DNA of 34,415 nucleotides from Alphaproteobacteria bacterium. Lineage in GTDB: Bacteria > Pseudomonadota > Alphaproteobacteria > Micropepsales > Micropepsaceae. The notes below the pieces were generated by a model. It was not told where the DNA came from and did not search any database. It saw only the letters and a list, made by a program, of their open reading frames with translations. Location of the stretch: assembly GCA_013389115.1 (NCBI GenBank), contig JACADY010000037.1:1-34415 (forward strand), in the 5' to 3' direction. The position numbers and the translations under genes are program-made. Shown here piece by piece: positions 1-9,903 of the stretch (its first letter is position 1; each line of letters begins with the position of its first letter).

Positions 1-99
1 CCCTTGGACACTGAAGCTTCGCAACCTCAGCTTCCTCGGTCGGGACCGAATGGACAACCTACTGAAAGCTCACATCTAGGGCACCCATGGACACATCCC

Positions 100-990
100 C
101 TATCGCCGAGCCGACCCGAGCCACCGCCGTGTCGCCCGCCACATCAGCTTGGCGCGCGCAAGCCCCCGCGCCCCGCGATGGATGGGCGCATAGTGCCACC
201 ACACACCGAGGAGTCCCTCGCCGGGCACTTCAGGGAGCTCATAGCCAAGCTCTCCCGCAAGCGCGCCGACGCGTGACCAAAGGGCGGCAGATTCCGCCCG
301 CAAGGGATTGATGCCCGGCAGGCGGTACTGGTCGAACACCGCTGCGCGCGCGCCGGGCGCGGAAAGCCCCATCCCCGTGTGAACCTGCGCCAAGGCGTTG
401 TTGTCCTCGCCGAACAGATCCTCGAAGCGCACGCGCAAAAGCGGCGCAAGGGAAGGCTGACATGCCAGCTCTATCCCATAGGCGTTGATTTCGAGCCATT
501 GGAAGAGGCATTTCTCGAACGCGCTGAGGTGAGCCCAGTCCGGCCCAAGGTCGCTGCGAAGCACACCCGGATCGCAAGGTGTGAGTGCCCCCAGGGCGGG
601 CAGATCATCCGTCCGCGTCTCATCGTAATAGCGATGCGTTTGCAATGAGGCAGCAACGAAGAGCGGATGGCGCACGATGTGGATCCATCGGAACTCCGCG
701 CCCAGTAATTCGCTGAGATAGGGATACCAGCCAAGCGCCGGCCAGCCCGTCTCCACATAGTGCCGCCCGCTCGCCACGCCCGCGCAGATATGATCGAGGT
801 GCCGGTCGACCTGCGGCATCTCGCGGCGCAGGGCGCCAAGATCGCCGTGACGCAAGGCAAGGCGCGGCGCCCAACCCATCCCGATCGGCTCGTGCACAAC
901 CTCGGCCGTCCCGCCCATCGCGGCGGCGAGGTGCCGGGTCAGCCATTGCGTGCCGCACCGTCCAGTCGAATAAAAGAAGTATGCCGTCAT
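100..990 (-). CDS. Sulfotransferase-like family protein
   Basis: This 296-residue protein resembles PAPS-dependent sulfotransferases, which move a sulfuryl group from PAPS to an acceptor; the acceptor cannot be read from sequence. The N-terminus has a P-loop-like 5'-phosphosulfate segment, YSTGRCGTQWL (residues about 7-17), right after a hydrophobic beta strand. A second family signature, an Ile-His-Ile-Val-Arg-His-Pro strand followed by a Ser (about residues 103-113), matches the 3'-phosphate-binding region. There is no signal peptide, so it is probably cytoplasmic. It is transcribed away from the patatin gene. The Shine-Dalgarno upstream of the ATG is weak. The left flank (1-99) shows no recognisable gene. 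The fold assignment is fairly secure; the substrate is unknown. Confidence 0.75.
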   Translation of the reverse strand: MTAYFFYSTGRCGTQWLTRHLAAAMGGTAEVVHEPIGMGWAPRLALRHGDLGALRREMPQVDRHLDHICAGVASGRHYVETGWPALGWYPYLSELLGAEFRWIHIVRHPLFVAASLQTHRYYDETRTDDLPALGALTPCDPGVLRSDLGPDWAHLSAFEKCLFQWLEINAYGIELACQPSLAPLLRVRFEDLFGEDNNALAQVHTGMGLSAPGARAAVFDQYRLPGINPLRAESAALWSRVGALAGELGYELPEVPGEGLLGVWWHYAPIHRGARGLARAKLMWRATRRWLGSARR

Positions 991-1303
991 GCCGGGAGTT
1001 TCAGTTCCAACCGAGGAAGTGACGCCAAGGCAACAGAATCACCAGGACGACCATTTTAGATGAACGCGTAAGCCGCGCGAATTCCGTCGCGCAATTCGCT
1101 CAGCAAAGGGCGTTACAATTTGTGCGTTTGATTTGAAACGTTGCCACTTGGCGGGCACTTCGGTGCACGCGCAACAAGACTTGTGCCCACGCATACTCCC
1201 GCAAACATCGCTTTTTCTGGGCAATGAGGACAACGGGACTGTCAACTAATCCAACACCCCCAAGCGCGGCCGCATTCTCGCGTCCGATAGCGAGGGTTGG
1301 GTC
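991..1303. other. Divergent intergenic region, sulfotransferase/patatin
   Basis: This 313-base stretch separates two divergent genes and should hold both promoters. On the plus strand there is a TACAAT box at 1114-1119 that resembles a -10 element, but no convincing -35 lies at the right distance. A GCAC-TTCG-GTGC mini-hairpin lies near 1153-1165, and a GCGCGA/TCGCGC inverted repeat at about 1075-1092. A 68-codon minus-strand open frame here has no family features and I do not call it. No known riboswitch or RNA gene is apparent. Confidence 0.4.
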
Positions 1304-2782
1304 ATGGATGTGTTTGGAATTTTCGAGGGCGGCGGCGCGAAGGGCCTTGCCCATGTGGGGGCCCTGAAGGCTTCGGAAGAGCGGGGTCTCACCTTCAAGG
1401 CTTTGGCGGGCGCCTCGGCCGGTGCGCTCGTCGCGGGATTGTCGGCGGCAGGCTTCGCCGCCGATGAGCTTTACGATCCGCGCAACGGACGCGGCGTCCT
1501 TGCGATTCATCCCGCGCTCGTCTTCGGGGCTGAGGATTGGGAGATCATCGCCCACGCCCGTGCCGATCTTGAAAGCCTGCGCAAGGCTTCCGCCATGGGC
1601 TTTTGGCTGCGCCTGCCGCGCCTGTGGTGGACCTATCGCCGCGCGCTTGCGAACAAGGGCGGCATCGGCATCCTGAACAGCGGACGCTTCGTCGAATGGC
1701 TGAACGGACACCTCGCGCGAAAGCTGGGGCTCGGCCGCCCGCCCCGCTTCGATGACCTTGCCCGCCCGCTGAAGGTTATCGCCACCAACATCGACACGGG
1801 CGATGCGCATATCTTCGGCCCCGCCGAAACGCCCGAGACGCCGCTCGCCGAGGCGATCGCAGCCTCGCTTGCGATCCCATACGTGCTCTCGCCCATCGCC
1901 TCTGGCACAAGTCATCTCGTTGATGGCGGCGTCGTTTCCAACTTTCCCGTCTGGCTGCTCGACCGTGAGCGTTTCGAGGCCGGCCCCGCCACGCCCACCT
2001 TCGGCTTCAGCCTGACGGGCACCCCGATGACGGGAGAGGCCGGCCCGCCGCGCACCCTGATCGACTTCACTGAGGGCCTCGTCCGCGCAGCGCTTTTCGG
2101 CGGGGGCTATCTGGAGCTGCGGGGTGTTGAGAATTTCCACCGCGTGGTCATGCCGGTACGCACAGGCGCGCTTGACCTCGACATGGGACCCTCAGAGCGT
2201 CACAGGGTCTACACTCAAGGCCGCGACAGCGCGCATCAGTTCTTTCGCACCTGCATTGGCCCGCGCCCGGCGGATGAGATGCGCCTGGCGCTCGGCGTCA
2301 TCTGCGATCACATACGCACCGCCCTCGCCGCGCGTTTCGGCCAAACGGTTAGCCATTTGCGCGCAGGCCTCATGGCACCGGTCAGCGAGTTCGGCCTGCG
2401 CAATCTTTACGCCGCCGGCATGGAGGAGGACGGCGATGATCGCCTGCTCATCCGCCAGGGATCGGGCGGCCCGGGTCTTGCGTTCACGAACCGCGACATC
2501 GTGCTCACCGACATGCAGGTGGCATTGGCCCGCGCGGGCAGCCATTTCGCGCTCGATAAATATCTCTGCGCGCTCATAAGGCCGAGCCTGCGCACGCTGC
2601 TCTCGCTGCCCCTTTTTGCCGATGACGGGCAATGGGCGCTGGCCCCACCCGCAAGGAGCGCGCCCATCGCGGTCCTCAACATCGACAGCGACGAGGATCT
2701 GCTTGCGCCTTTCGCCGATCCGTCCATGGCCGAGCCCCTGGCCGCGATCGCCCAGTTCACCGCCCGGCAATTGAGAGGTTGA
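1304..2782 (+). CDS. Patatin-like phospholipase family protein
   Basis: Patatin-family acyl hydrolases cleave fatty acids from phospholipids with a Ser-Asp dyad. All signatures are here: the glycine-rich oxyanion segment EGGGAKG (residues 8-14), the nucleophile elbow GASAG with Ser38, and the Asp-Gly-Gly motif with Asp207. The protein has 492 residues, so about 200 residues follow the catalytic domain; that C-terminal part has no motif I recognise. No signal peptide is seen. A GAGGG sequence about 9 bases upstream supports the ATG at 1304. The stop codon is 2 bases before the next ATG, so the small basic protein downstream is probably translationally coupled. Family is confident; the substrate (membrane lipid, PHA-granule lipid or other) is open. 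Confidence 0.9.
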   Translation: MDVFGIFEGGGAKGLAHVGALKASEERGLTFKALAGASAGALVAGLSAAGFAADELYDPRNGRGVLAIHPALVFGAEDWEIIAHARADLESLRKASAMGFWLRLPRLWWTYRRALANKGGIGILNSGRFVEWLNGHLARKLGLGRPPRFDDLARPLKVIATNIDTGDAHIFGPAETPETPLAEAIAASLAIPYVLSPIASGTSHLVDGGVVSNFPVWLLDRERFEAGPATPTFGFSLTGTPMTGEAGPPRTLIDFTEGLVRAALFGGGYLELRGVENFHRVVMPVRTGALDLDMGPSERHRVYTQGRDSAHQFFRTCIGPRPADEMRLALGVICDHIRTALAARFGQTVSHLRAGLMAPVSEFGLRNLYAAGMEEDGDDRLLIRQGSGGPGLAFTNRDIVLTDMQVALARAGSHFALDKYLCALIRPSLRTLLSLPLFADDGQWALAPPARSAPIAVLNIDSDEDLLAPFADPSMAEPLAAIAQFTARQLRG

Positions 2783-2784
2783 CG

Positions 2785-2979
2785 ATGACAAAGCCGAAAC
2801 CGCGCCGCCGCCAGAAGAAGGCGCAAGGAAAACCCGCCAAATGGACGCCCGTCGCCGCCACACCCGGCGCCTATCTGGCAGAAAATTCGCCCCGATCGAA
2901 CGGCAAGGGCGAAGCGCAACAGACCTTGAGCGACCTCAACGCAAGACTGGCCACCGCCAAGGCACGCAGCAAGGGATGA
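2785..2979 (+). CDS. Small basic hypothetical protein coupled to patatin
   Basis: This 64-residue protein starts two bases after the patatin stop codon. The N-terminal third is strongly basic (KPKPRRRQKKAQGKPAKW), followed by a neutral middle and a short C-terminal segment that could form a helix (about residues 45-60). It has no cysteines and no membrane segment. The frame is open further upstream inside the patatin gene, but the ATG at 2785 fits a coupled start and removes a long overlap. Function is not recognised; the basic tail would suit binding to nucleic acid or an acidic membrane surface, but that is inference. Confidence 0.6.
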   Translation: MTKPKPRRRQKKAQGKPAKWTPVAATPGAYLAENSPRSNGKGEAQQTLSDLNARLATAKARSKG

Positions 2980-3034
2980 CGCACGGGGTGTCTTTCGCCC
3001 CCAAGCGCGTTCGGGGGCGCCTCCCCCAATTGTC

Positions 3035-3057
3035 ATGGCCCGGCTTGACCGGGCCAT
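3035..3057. repeat. REP-like palindrome between convergent genes
   Basis: A perfect 9-bp stem (ATGGCCCGG / CCGGGCCAT) encloses the five-base loop CTTGA. It lies between the convergent small basic gene and the SDHAF4-type gene. The unit and its continuation, CCATGATTC, resemble a dispersed palindrome common in Rhizobiales intergenic DNA. There is no T-run, so if it stops transcription it is not a classic intrinsic terminator. A weaker GGGGG/CCCCC hairpin lies just upstream (3013-3027). Confidence 0.55.
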
Positions 3058-3084
3058 CCATGATTCACGGTCGGACCCCGTACG

Positions 3085-3285
3085 TCAAAAATCGCTGATG
3101 ATTCCCTTTTTCTCCCAATCGCCGAAGCGGGTCGGCTCGGCGCCTTCCCTGCCGCCGATCTCTTTGGGGAGCACCGCGTGCCGCGCCGCCTCGCGCCGTG
3201 CCGCGGCCTCCGCGAGCGCCCGTTCAGCTTCCGGGCTGAGGCGCTTTCGAGAGGGTTTGGAAGATGACGGCGCGTTTTCGTCCAT
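3085..3285 (-). CDS. DUF1674 / SDHAF4-type succinate dehydrogenase assembly factor
   Basis: This 66-residue protein ends in the family's diagnostic C-terminus: a Glu-Ile-Gly-Gly segment, then EPTRFGDWEKKG and a terminal Asp-Phe. DUF1674 proteins are bacterial relatives of mitochondrial SDHAF4, which binds flavinylated SdhA and helps assembly of succinate dehydrogenase while limiting oxidative damage. The N-terminal half is a charged, Ala/Arg/Glu-rich helix, also typical. The ATG at 3285 gives the expected family length. The gene is divergent from htpX, with 91 bases between them; this SDHAF4-htpX-rsmB arrangement recurs in alphaproteobacteria. The chaperone role here is by family analogy. Confidence 0.85.
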   Translation of the reverse strand: MDENAPSSSKPSRKRLSPEAERALAEAAARREAARHAVLPKEIGGREGAEPTRFGDWEKKGIISDF

Positions 3286-3376
3286 GCCTTGAAGCTAGCA
3301 CCGCAAGCCCGCATATCAACAGTCGGCGCGGGGTCCAATGCCTCGCAAAAGCCCCTTGAAGGAGTGGGGACAAGAG

Positions 3377-4264
3377 ATGAACATGATGAAGACCGGAATT
3401 CTGATGGCGGGCATGACGGCGCTTTTTCTGGCGCTGGGTGCCGTCATTGGCGGCTCGGGCGGCATGATGGTCGCGTTTCTCTTTGCGCTGGCGACGAATG
3501 CCTTCGCCTATTGGAACGCCGATAAGATGGTGCTGCGCATGTATGGCGCGCGCGAGGTCGATGCGCATCTGGCGCCGGAGCTCTATGCCATGGTGGCGCA
3601 GCTTGCCCGCAATGCAGGGCTTCCCATGCCACGCGTCTATGTCATGGACAATCCCCAGCCCAACGCCTTCGCGACCGGCCGCGACCCGGAGCATGCGGCG
3701 GTTGCGGTGACGACGGGCCTCATGGAGCGGCTGAACGCCGATGAGATCGAAGGCGTCCTTGCCCATGAACTTGCCCATATCAAGAACCGTGACACGCTGA
3801 CGATGACCGTGACGGCAACGATTGCGGGCGCCATTTCGATGCTGGCCAATTTCGGCCTGTTCTTCGGCTCGAACCGCGACAATCCCTTGGGCGCGTTGGG
3901 CACGATCCTGATGGTGATCCTGGCCCCCATCGCCGCGATGCTGGTGCAATTCGCCATCAGCCGCGCGCGCGAATATGAGGCCGACCGCGTGGGCGCGGAG
4001 ATTTCGGGCAGACCCATGGCGCTCGCTTCAGCCTTGGCACGGATTTCGGGCCAGGCGCAGCGCATCGACAACCCAGAGGCGGAGATGAACCCCGCGACCG
4101 CGCATATGTTCATCATCAACCCGCTGCATGGCAGCGGCATGGACAGCCTGTTCTCGACCCATCCCTCGACCGAGAACCGGATCGCGCAGCTCGAGCAGAT
4201 CGCGGCCGGCATGGCGCACGGGATGGAAGTCCCCCGCCGCCGCCGCCGCGGACCATGGGGATAA
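3377..4264 (+). CDS. htpX: Zinc metalloprotease HtpX
   Basis: HtpX is an inner-membrane M48 zinc protease that cleaves damaged membrane proteins alongside FtsH. The 295-residue product has two N-terminal membrane helices (about residues 6-45) and the zinc motif HELAH at 130-134. A second hydrophobic pair follows (about 140-205), and then the glutamate-containing AREYEADR segment that supplies the third zinc ligand. The C-terminal [10 protein letters not shown] box is typical. I chose the ATG at 3377 because a GGAG-rich stretch (3361-3370) lies just upstream and the membrane helix then starts as in relatives. The frame stays open back to 3338, but those 13 codons look non-coding. It is intact and of normal length. 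Confidence 0.93.
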   Translation: MNMMKTGILMAGMTALFLALGAVIGGSGGMMVAFLFALATNAFAYWNADKMVLRMYGAREVDAHLAPELYAMVAQLARNAGLPMPRVYVMDNPQPNAFATGRDPEHAAVAVTTGLMERLNADEIEGVLAHELAHIKNRDTLTMTVTATIAGAISMLANFGLFFGSNRDNPLGALGTILMVILAPIAAMLVQFAISRAREYEADRVGAEISGRPMALASALARISGQAQRIDNPEAEMNPATAHMFIINPLHGSGMDSLFSTHPSTENRIAQLEQIAAGMAHGMEVPRRRRRGPWG

Positions 4265-4277
4265 GGGAAAAACTGGA

Positions 4278-4321
4278 CCTCACCCTGAGGCGCAAGCGCT
4301 TGCGAGCCTCGAAGGGTGAGG
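4278..4321. repeat. REP-like imperfect palindrome downstream of htpX
   Basis: This 44-bp element has outer arms CCTCACCCT (4278-4286) and AGGGTGAGG (4313-4321), inner arms GAGGC/GCCTC, and a perfect 12-bp centre GCAAGCGCTTGC (4292-4303). Its right half recurs at 18272-18290 with one mismatch in 19 bases, so it belongs to a dispersed family rather than being a private hairpin. It could end htpX transcripts or stabilise their 3' ends. There is no T-run. Confidence 0.65.
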
Positions 4322-4379
4322 CAAAGACAGTCACCGGCCCCGAAGGCGTCCACCTCCTGGGGGAGAAAAAGCAAGGCTA

Positions 4380-4414
4380 GCCCGCCATTCCGCGCAGACC
4401 TTTCATTGGCGGGC
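4380..4414 (+). promoter_or_regulatory. Hairpin abutting the rsmB start
   Basis: Perfect 8-bp arms GCCCGCCA (4380-4387) and TGGCGGGC (4407-4414) flank a 19-base loop and end one base before the GTG at 4416. If translation starts at that GTG, this stem would hide the ribosome binding region. Otherwise it is a leader hairpin and the true start is the ATG at 4443. No T-run follows, so an intrinsic terminator is less likely. Confidence 0.35.
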
Positions 4415-4415
4415 C

Positions 4416-5726
4416 GTGAAAACTCAGCTTAGCGTGCCGCGCATGTCAGAAGGCCTTGATTCGCGTGCCGCGGCGGCAGTCGCGCTTGACACCGTTCTTG
4501 CAAGGAAATTGCCCCTCGACGAGGGCCTCGCCCGCGCGAGGCTCGAACGCCTGGCGCCGCGCGACACCGCCTTTGCCCGCGCGCTGGTGATGGCGGCCCT
4601 GCGCCACAAGGGCCAGATCGACGACATTCTTTCTCGCTTCATGGAGAAGCGACTGCCGAAAAAGGCGGGCCTCGCGCAGGGCATTCTCCTCGTCGGCGCG
4701 GCCGAGCTGCTTGTGCTGAAGACGGCGGCCCATGCCGCAGTTGATTGCGCCAACCGCATCGCGATGTCCGACAAGGACGCTCGCCATTTCCGCCCGCTCA
4801 TCAACGCCGTCTTGCGCCGCGCGGCAGGCGAAGGAGCAGCCGCCTTCAGCGCCCAGGACGCCGCCCGCCTCAACACGCCGGCTTGGCTGTGGCAGCGCTG
4901 GTGCGCCGCCATGGGCGAAACGGGCGCCCGTGCCTTGGCGGCGGTGCATCAGCAAGAGCCGCCGACCGACATCACGGTGAAGGCAGACACAGCGCATTGG
5001 GCAACGGAGCTTGAAGCCGAGATCCTGCCGACCGGCACGCTGCGCACCCGCCGCTCCGGGCGGATTGAGGACTGGCCCGGCTTTGCTGACGGCGCCTGGT
5101 GGATACAGGACGCAGCCGCGGCGCTGCCCGCGCGCCTCTTGCGCCCCAAGGCGGGCGAGGAGGTGATCGACCTGTGCGCCGCACCCGGGGGAAAGACCGC
5201 CCAGCTGGCGGCCGCGGGCGCCAAGGTCACCGCCATCGATGTCTCGGCCAAGCGGCTTGCCCGCCTGCGCGAGAACCTCGCCCGCCTGCGCCTCCCCGCC
5301 CGTCTCATCACGGCCGATGCGGCCATGTGGCAACCGGAAAACCTGGCAGACGCCGTATTGCTCGATGCGCCCTGCTCGGCGACGGGCACGATCCGCCGGC
5401 ATCCCGACCTCCCCTGGATCAAGAGCGAGGCCGATATAGCCGCCATGGCCGCGCTGCAGCGCCGCCTCATTGAGAACGCGGCCCGGATGCTGAAGCCGGG
5501 AGGCCGCCTCGTCTATGCCACCTGCTCGCTCGAGCGAGAAGAGGGCGAGAACCATGCACAGGATTTCGAACGCTGCGGTTTCATCACCGAACCGATTGAA
5601 AGTGAAGAACTTCCCGGCCTCTCATCTGCCATTGATCCACAATTGGGTGCACGGATTTATCCACAGGCCTGGGCGGCGCAAGGCGGGCTCGATGGTTTCT
5701 TCATTCTGCGGGCACGAAAGGCTTGA
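4416..5726 (+). CDS. rsmB: 16S rRNA (cytosine-967-C5)-methyltransferase RsmB family
   Basis: This enzyme uses SAM to methylate a cytosine in 16S rRNA. The 436-residue protein has an N-terminal NusB-like RNA-binding domain (about residues 10-145) and a Rossmann methyltransferase domain. The SAM motif DLCAAPGGKT begins at Asp252. The two family cysteines are both present: Cys320 in DAPCSATG and the catalytic Cys370 in ATCSLE. The start is uncertain. The GTG at 4416 has a hairpin right before it and no clear Shine-Dalgarno; an ATG at 4443 (MSEGLDSR) would still keep the full NusB domain. The position next to htpX is common in alphaproteobacteria. The exact target base is by family analogy. Confidence 0.9.
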   Translation: MKTQLSVPRMSEGLDSRAAAAVALDTVLARKLPLDEGLARARLERLAPRDTAFARALVMAALRHKGQIDDILSRFMEKRLPKKAGLAQGILLVGAAELLVLKTAAHAAVDCANRIAMSDKDARHFRPLINAVLRRAAGEGAAAFSAQDAARLNTPAWLWQRWCAAMGETGARALAAVHQQEPPTDITVKADTAHWATELEAEILPTGTLRTRRSGRIEDWPGFADGAWWIQDAAAALPARLLRPKAGEEVIDLCAAPGGKTAQLAAAGAKVTAIDVSAKRLARLRENLARLRLPARLITADAAMWQPENLADAVLLDAPCSATGTIRRHPDLPWIKSEADIAAMAALQRRLIENAARMLKPGGRLVYATCSLEREEGENHAQDFERCGFITEPIESEELPGLSSAIDPQLGARIYPQAWAAQGGLDGFFILRARKA

Positions 5727-5841
5727 GCTCTGGGAAATCGCGATGACGCATCGACACGCGCACCTCTCGCTTCTTGTCATACACCTTGCGGATCGCGCGC
5801 CCCTGCGCCACGGCGTAAAAACAAAGCGTCACACAAGGTTG

Positions 5842-5860
5842 CACCCCCTGATTCGGGGTG
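5842..5860 (+). promoter_or_regulatory. Hairpin upstream of rpe
   Basis: CACCCC (5842-5847) pairs with GGGGTG (5855-5860) around the loop CTGATTC, ending 13 bases before the rpe ATG. It has no T-run, so it is either a leader hairpin or the remains of an rsmB terminator. The rest of the 147-base rsmB-rpe gap shows nothing I recognise. Confidence 0.25.
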
Positions 5861-5873
5861 TTAAGCAGCAAAG

Positions 5874-6533
5874 ATGCTCTCCCCTGTTAAGATAGCGCCT
5901 TCCATCCTGGCTGCAGATTTCTCGCGATTGGGCGAAGAGATTCGTGCGGTTGATGCGGGCGGCGCCGATTACATCCATATCGATGTGATGGATGGGCATT
6001 TCGTGCCCAATATCACGATCGGTCCCGACGTCATCAAGGCCTTGCGCAAGACGACGGCGAAGCCCTTCGATGTGCATTTGATGATCGCGCCTGTCGATCC
6101 TCACCTTGCCGCCTTCATCGAGGCAGGCGCCAACATCATCACCGTCCACCTGGAGGCTGGCCCCCATCTCCACCGCACGGTCCAGATCATCAAGAAGGCG
6201 GGCCTGAAGGCAGGCGTTGCGCTCAACCCCGCCACACCTGTCGATGTGCTCGACTACATCCTTCCCGATCTCGACCTCGTGCTCGTCATGTCGGTCAATC
6301 CCGGCTTTGGCGGACAGAGCTTCATCGATGGCCAGCTGAGGAAGATCGAGGCCATCCGCGCACGCATCGATGCGCTGGGTCTTGCCACCGAGCTTGAGGT
6401 CGACGGCGGCATCAATGCCGAGACGGCAAGGCGCGCGCGCGCGGCGGGCGCAACGGTGCTCGTCGCGGGAACGGCCGTTTTCAGGGGCGGAGAAGCGGCC
6501 TATGCGGCCAATATCCGGCAGCTGCGTGAGTAG
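5874..6533 (+). CDS. rpe: Ribulose-phosphate 3-epimerase
   Basis: Rpe interconverts ribulose 5-phosphate and xylulose 5-phosphate in the pentose phosphate/Calvin pathways. The 219 residues form a complete TIM barrel. The opening [14 protein letters not shown] carries the first active-site residues, [12 protein letters not shown] holds the metal-binding His and catalytic Asp, [13 protein letters not shown] is the phosphate-side loop, and LEVDGGIN holds the second catalytic Asp. Length matches the family, so the ATG at 5874 is well supported. It ends in TAG, and the downstream heparinase-like gene begins 7 bases later, which suggests co-transcription. Intact. Confidence 0.96.
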   Translation: MLSPVKIAPSILAADFSRLGEEIRAVDAGGADYIHIDVMDGHFVPNITIGPDVIKALRKTTAKPFDVHLMIAPVDPHLAAFIEAGANIITVHLEAGPHLHRTVQIIKKAGLKAGVALNPATPVDVLDYILPDLDLVLVMSVNPGFGGQSFIDGQLRKIEAIRARIDALGLATELEVDGGINAETARRARAAGATVLVAGTAVFRGGEAAYAANIRQLRE

Positions 6534-6540
6534 TCTTGGC

Positions 6541-8268
6541 ATGGACGAATTGGCCCCCTTGCGCACCGGCTCCTATGCGGGCATGTGGCGCGATCTCCTC
6601 GAAAGCGCGTTTCTGCACCAATGGCAGGGCGTGAAGGAGTTCTGGCGCGCGAATGCCCTTTACCGGCTGACACTCAACGGTCCGATGCCGGATCGCCTCT
6701 CGCTCGCCCCGGAGGATTTTCAGGCCCAGCGCCTTGAGGACGCCGATGCGATGTTTCGCGGCCGGTTCCGGCTGCCCGGCGGCACCGTGCTCATCAAGGA
6801 CGGCGCGCTGTGGGACGCCGAAAGCCCGAACGAATCCTGGGCCGAGGAGTTGCACGGCTTTGGCTGGATCCGCCATTTCGCGCTCGCAGGGGGCGAGGCC
6901 TCCAGCACCTTTGTGAGAAATGCGGTGCACGACTGGCTGAAGCGTTATGCGGAGGCCTCTGGCCTTTCCTGGCGCCCCCATGTGATCGCCCGGCGCCTTG
7001 CTGCCTGGAGCACCTATACGCGTCTCGTCATTTCCAGCAATGACATGCTTTGGCGCTCCCAGGTGCTGCATTCGATGGCGCGCCAGGCCCGCCATCTTGC
7101 CCGCACGCTGCATGAGGCACCGCAAGGCGAGCCGCGCCTTGCCGCCGCCATTGGCCTTGCACTGATGGGCATCGTGCTGCCCGATGGTGCCCACCGCTTG
7201 AAACTGGGGCTCGATGCGACCGCGCGTGAGCTGGCGCGTCAGATCCTGCCCGATGGCGGCCATGTGAGCCGCAATCCCGAGGCGCTGCTGCGCATCCTGA
7301 TGGACCTGATGACGCTGGCCGTCGCGCTGCGCAATCAGAACCGCCCCGTGCCGGACGAGATCCAGTCGGCGATCGACCGCATGGCGCCGATGCTGCGCTT
7401 CTTCCGCCATGGCGATGGACGCCTTGCCGTGTTCAATGGTGGCGGCCAAGGCACGGAAAAGTCGATCGATGCCGTGCTCGCGCGCGATGATGCGCAGGGC
7501 CGCCCCTTCGGCTTTGCCCCCCATTCGGGCTATCAGCGCCTCAGCGCGGCCAAGACTCTGGTGCTGATGGACACGGGCGCCCCGCCCGCCCCCGCCTTCA
7601 GCCAGAACGCCCATGCTGGCGCGCTTTCCTTTGAGATGAGTTCAGGCCCGCATCGCATCATCGTCAATTGCGGCACGACCTTGCTGCGCGGCCCCGAGTG
7701 GCGCGAGGCCTGCCGCCAGACGCAAGGTCATTCAACGCTGGGCCTTGACGGCGTCTCTTCGGCCGAGACCGTCTCAGGCGGCGTGATCGGGAGGCTGCTT
7801 GGCCCCCGCCTCGTGCTCAAGGGCGGCGTCTCCTCGCGCCGCAAGGAAGAGGAGAATGGCATCTTCATCGACGCGGGCCATCGCGGCTATGCGGCCAGCC
7901 ACGGCCTCATCCATGAGCGCCGCCTGTTCCTCTCGAGCGCCGGCGATGATCTGCGCGGCGAGGATACTCTGGTGAGCGACCCCGATGCCCGGGCAAAGGC
8001 GCAAGGCCGCGTGCGCTTTTCGGTGCGCTTTCACATCCATCCCGATGTCCGCGCCTCGATGGCGCAGGATGGCTCGGTGCTCTTGCGCCTGCCGGGCGGC
8101 GAAGGCTGGCGTTTCCGCGCGGCCGGCGGCACGGTCGGACTTGAGGAAAGCATCTATCTGGGCGCGGGCGATCCCATCCGCCGCACCGAGCAGATTGTTG
8201 TCACGGGCGACGGCCTGGCCGAGCCGCCTTGCGTCAAATGGGCCATCAGGCAGATCGCCCCCGAATAG
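6541..8268 (+). CDS. Heparinase II/III family protein
   Basis: The 575-residue protein matches the alphaproteobacterial heparinase II/III-like family: a helical N-terminal alpha/alpha-toroid-like region (about residues 1-290) and a beta-rich C-terminal domain with the polysaccharide-lyase-like repeats (about 310-575). Family enzymes cleave uronate-containing glycans by beta-elimination, but substrates for this branch are unknown. A signal peptide is not visible at the N-terminus, which starts [12 protein letters not shown]. The ATG at 6541 follows rpe by 7 bases; a GTG at 6526, overlapping rpe, is a second candidate. The gene sits directly before purH, an arrangement I recall from many Rhizobiales, with only 11 bases between. 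Substrate and cell location are open. Confidence 0.82.
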   Translation: MDELAPLRTGSYAGMWRDLLESAFLHQWQGVKEFWRANALYRLTLNGPMPDRLSLAPEDFQAQRLEDADAMFRGRFRLPGGTVLIKDGALWDAESPNESWAEELHGFGWIRHFALAGGEASSTFVRNAVHDWLKRYAEASGLSWRPHVIARRLAAWSTYTRLVISSNDMLWRSQVLHSMARQARHLARTLHEAPQGEPRLAAAIGLALMGIVLPDGAHRLKLGLDATARELARQILPDGGHVSRNPEALLRILMDLMTLAVALRNQNRPVPDEIQSAIDRMAPMLRFFRHGDGRLAVFNGGGQGTEKSIDAVLARDDAQGRPFGFAPHSGYQRLSAAKTLVLMDTGAPPAPAFSQNAHAGALSFEMSSGPHRIIVNCGTTLLRGPEWREACRQTQGHSTLGLDGVSSAETVSGGVIGRLLGPRLVLKGGVSSRRKEEENGIFIDAGHRGYAASHGLIHERRLFLSSAGDDLRGEDTLVSDPDARAKAQGRVRFSVRFHIHPDVRASMAQDGSVLLRLPGGEGWRFRAAGGTVGLEESIYLGAGDPIRRTEQIVVTGDGLAEPPCVKWAIRQIAPE

Positions 8269-8279
8269 CAGGTGAACCA

Positions 8280-9881
<1,602 letters not shown>

Positions 9882-9903
9882 GAACGTGCTCCTCGAGCCC
9901 CCC

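Noticed and set aside
1039..1245. 68-codon minus-strand frame between sulfotransferase and patatin
   Set aside because: No ribosome site, no family features, and unusual Cys/Trp/Arg mix; probably chance.
8229..8279. Longer purH start
   Set aside because: It would overlap the heparinase-like gene and adds residues not found in PurH; the ATG at 8280 has a ribosome site.
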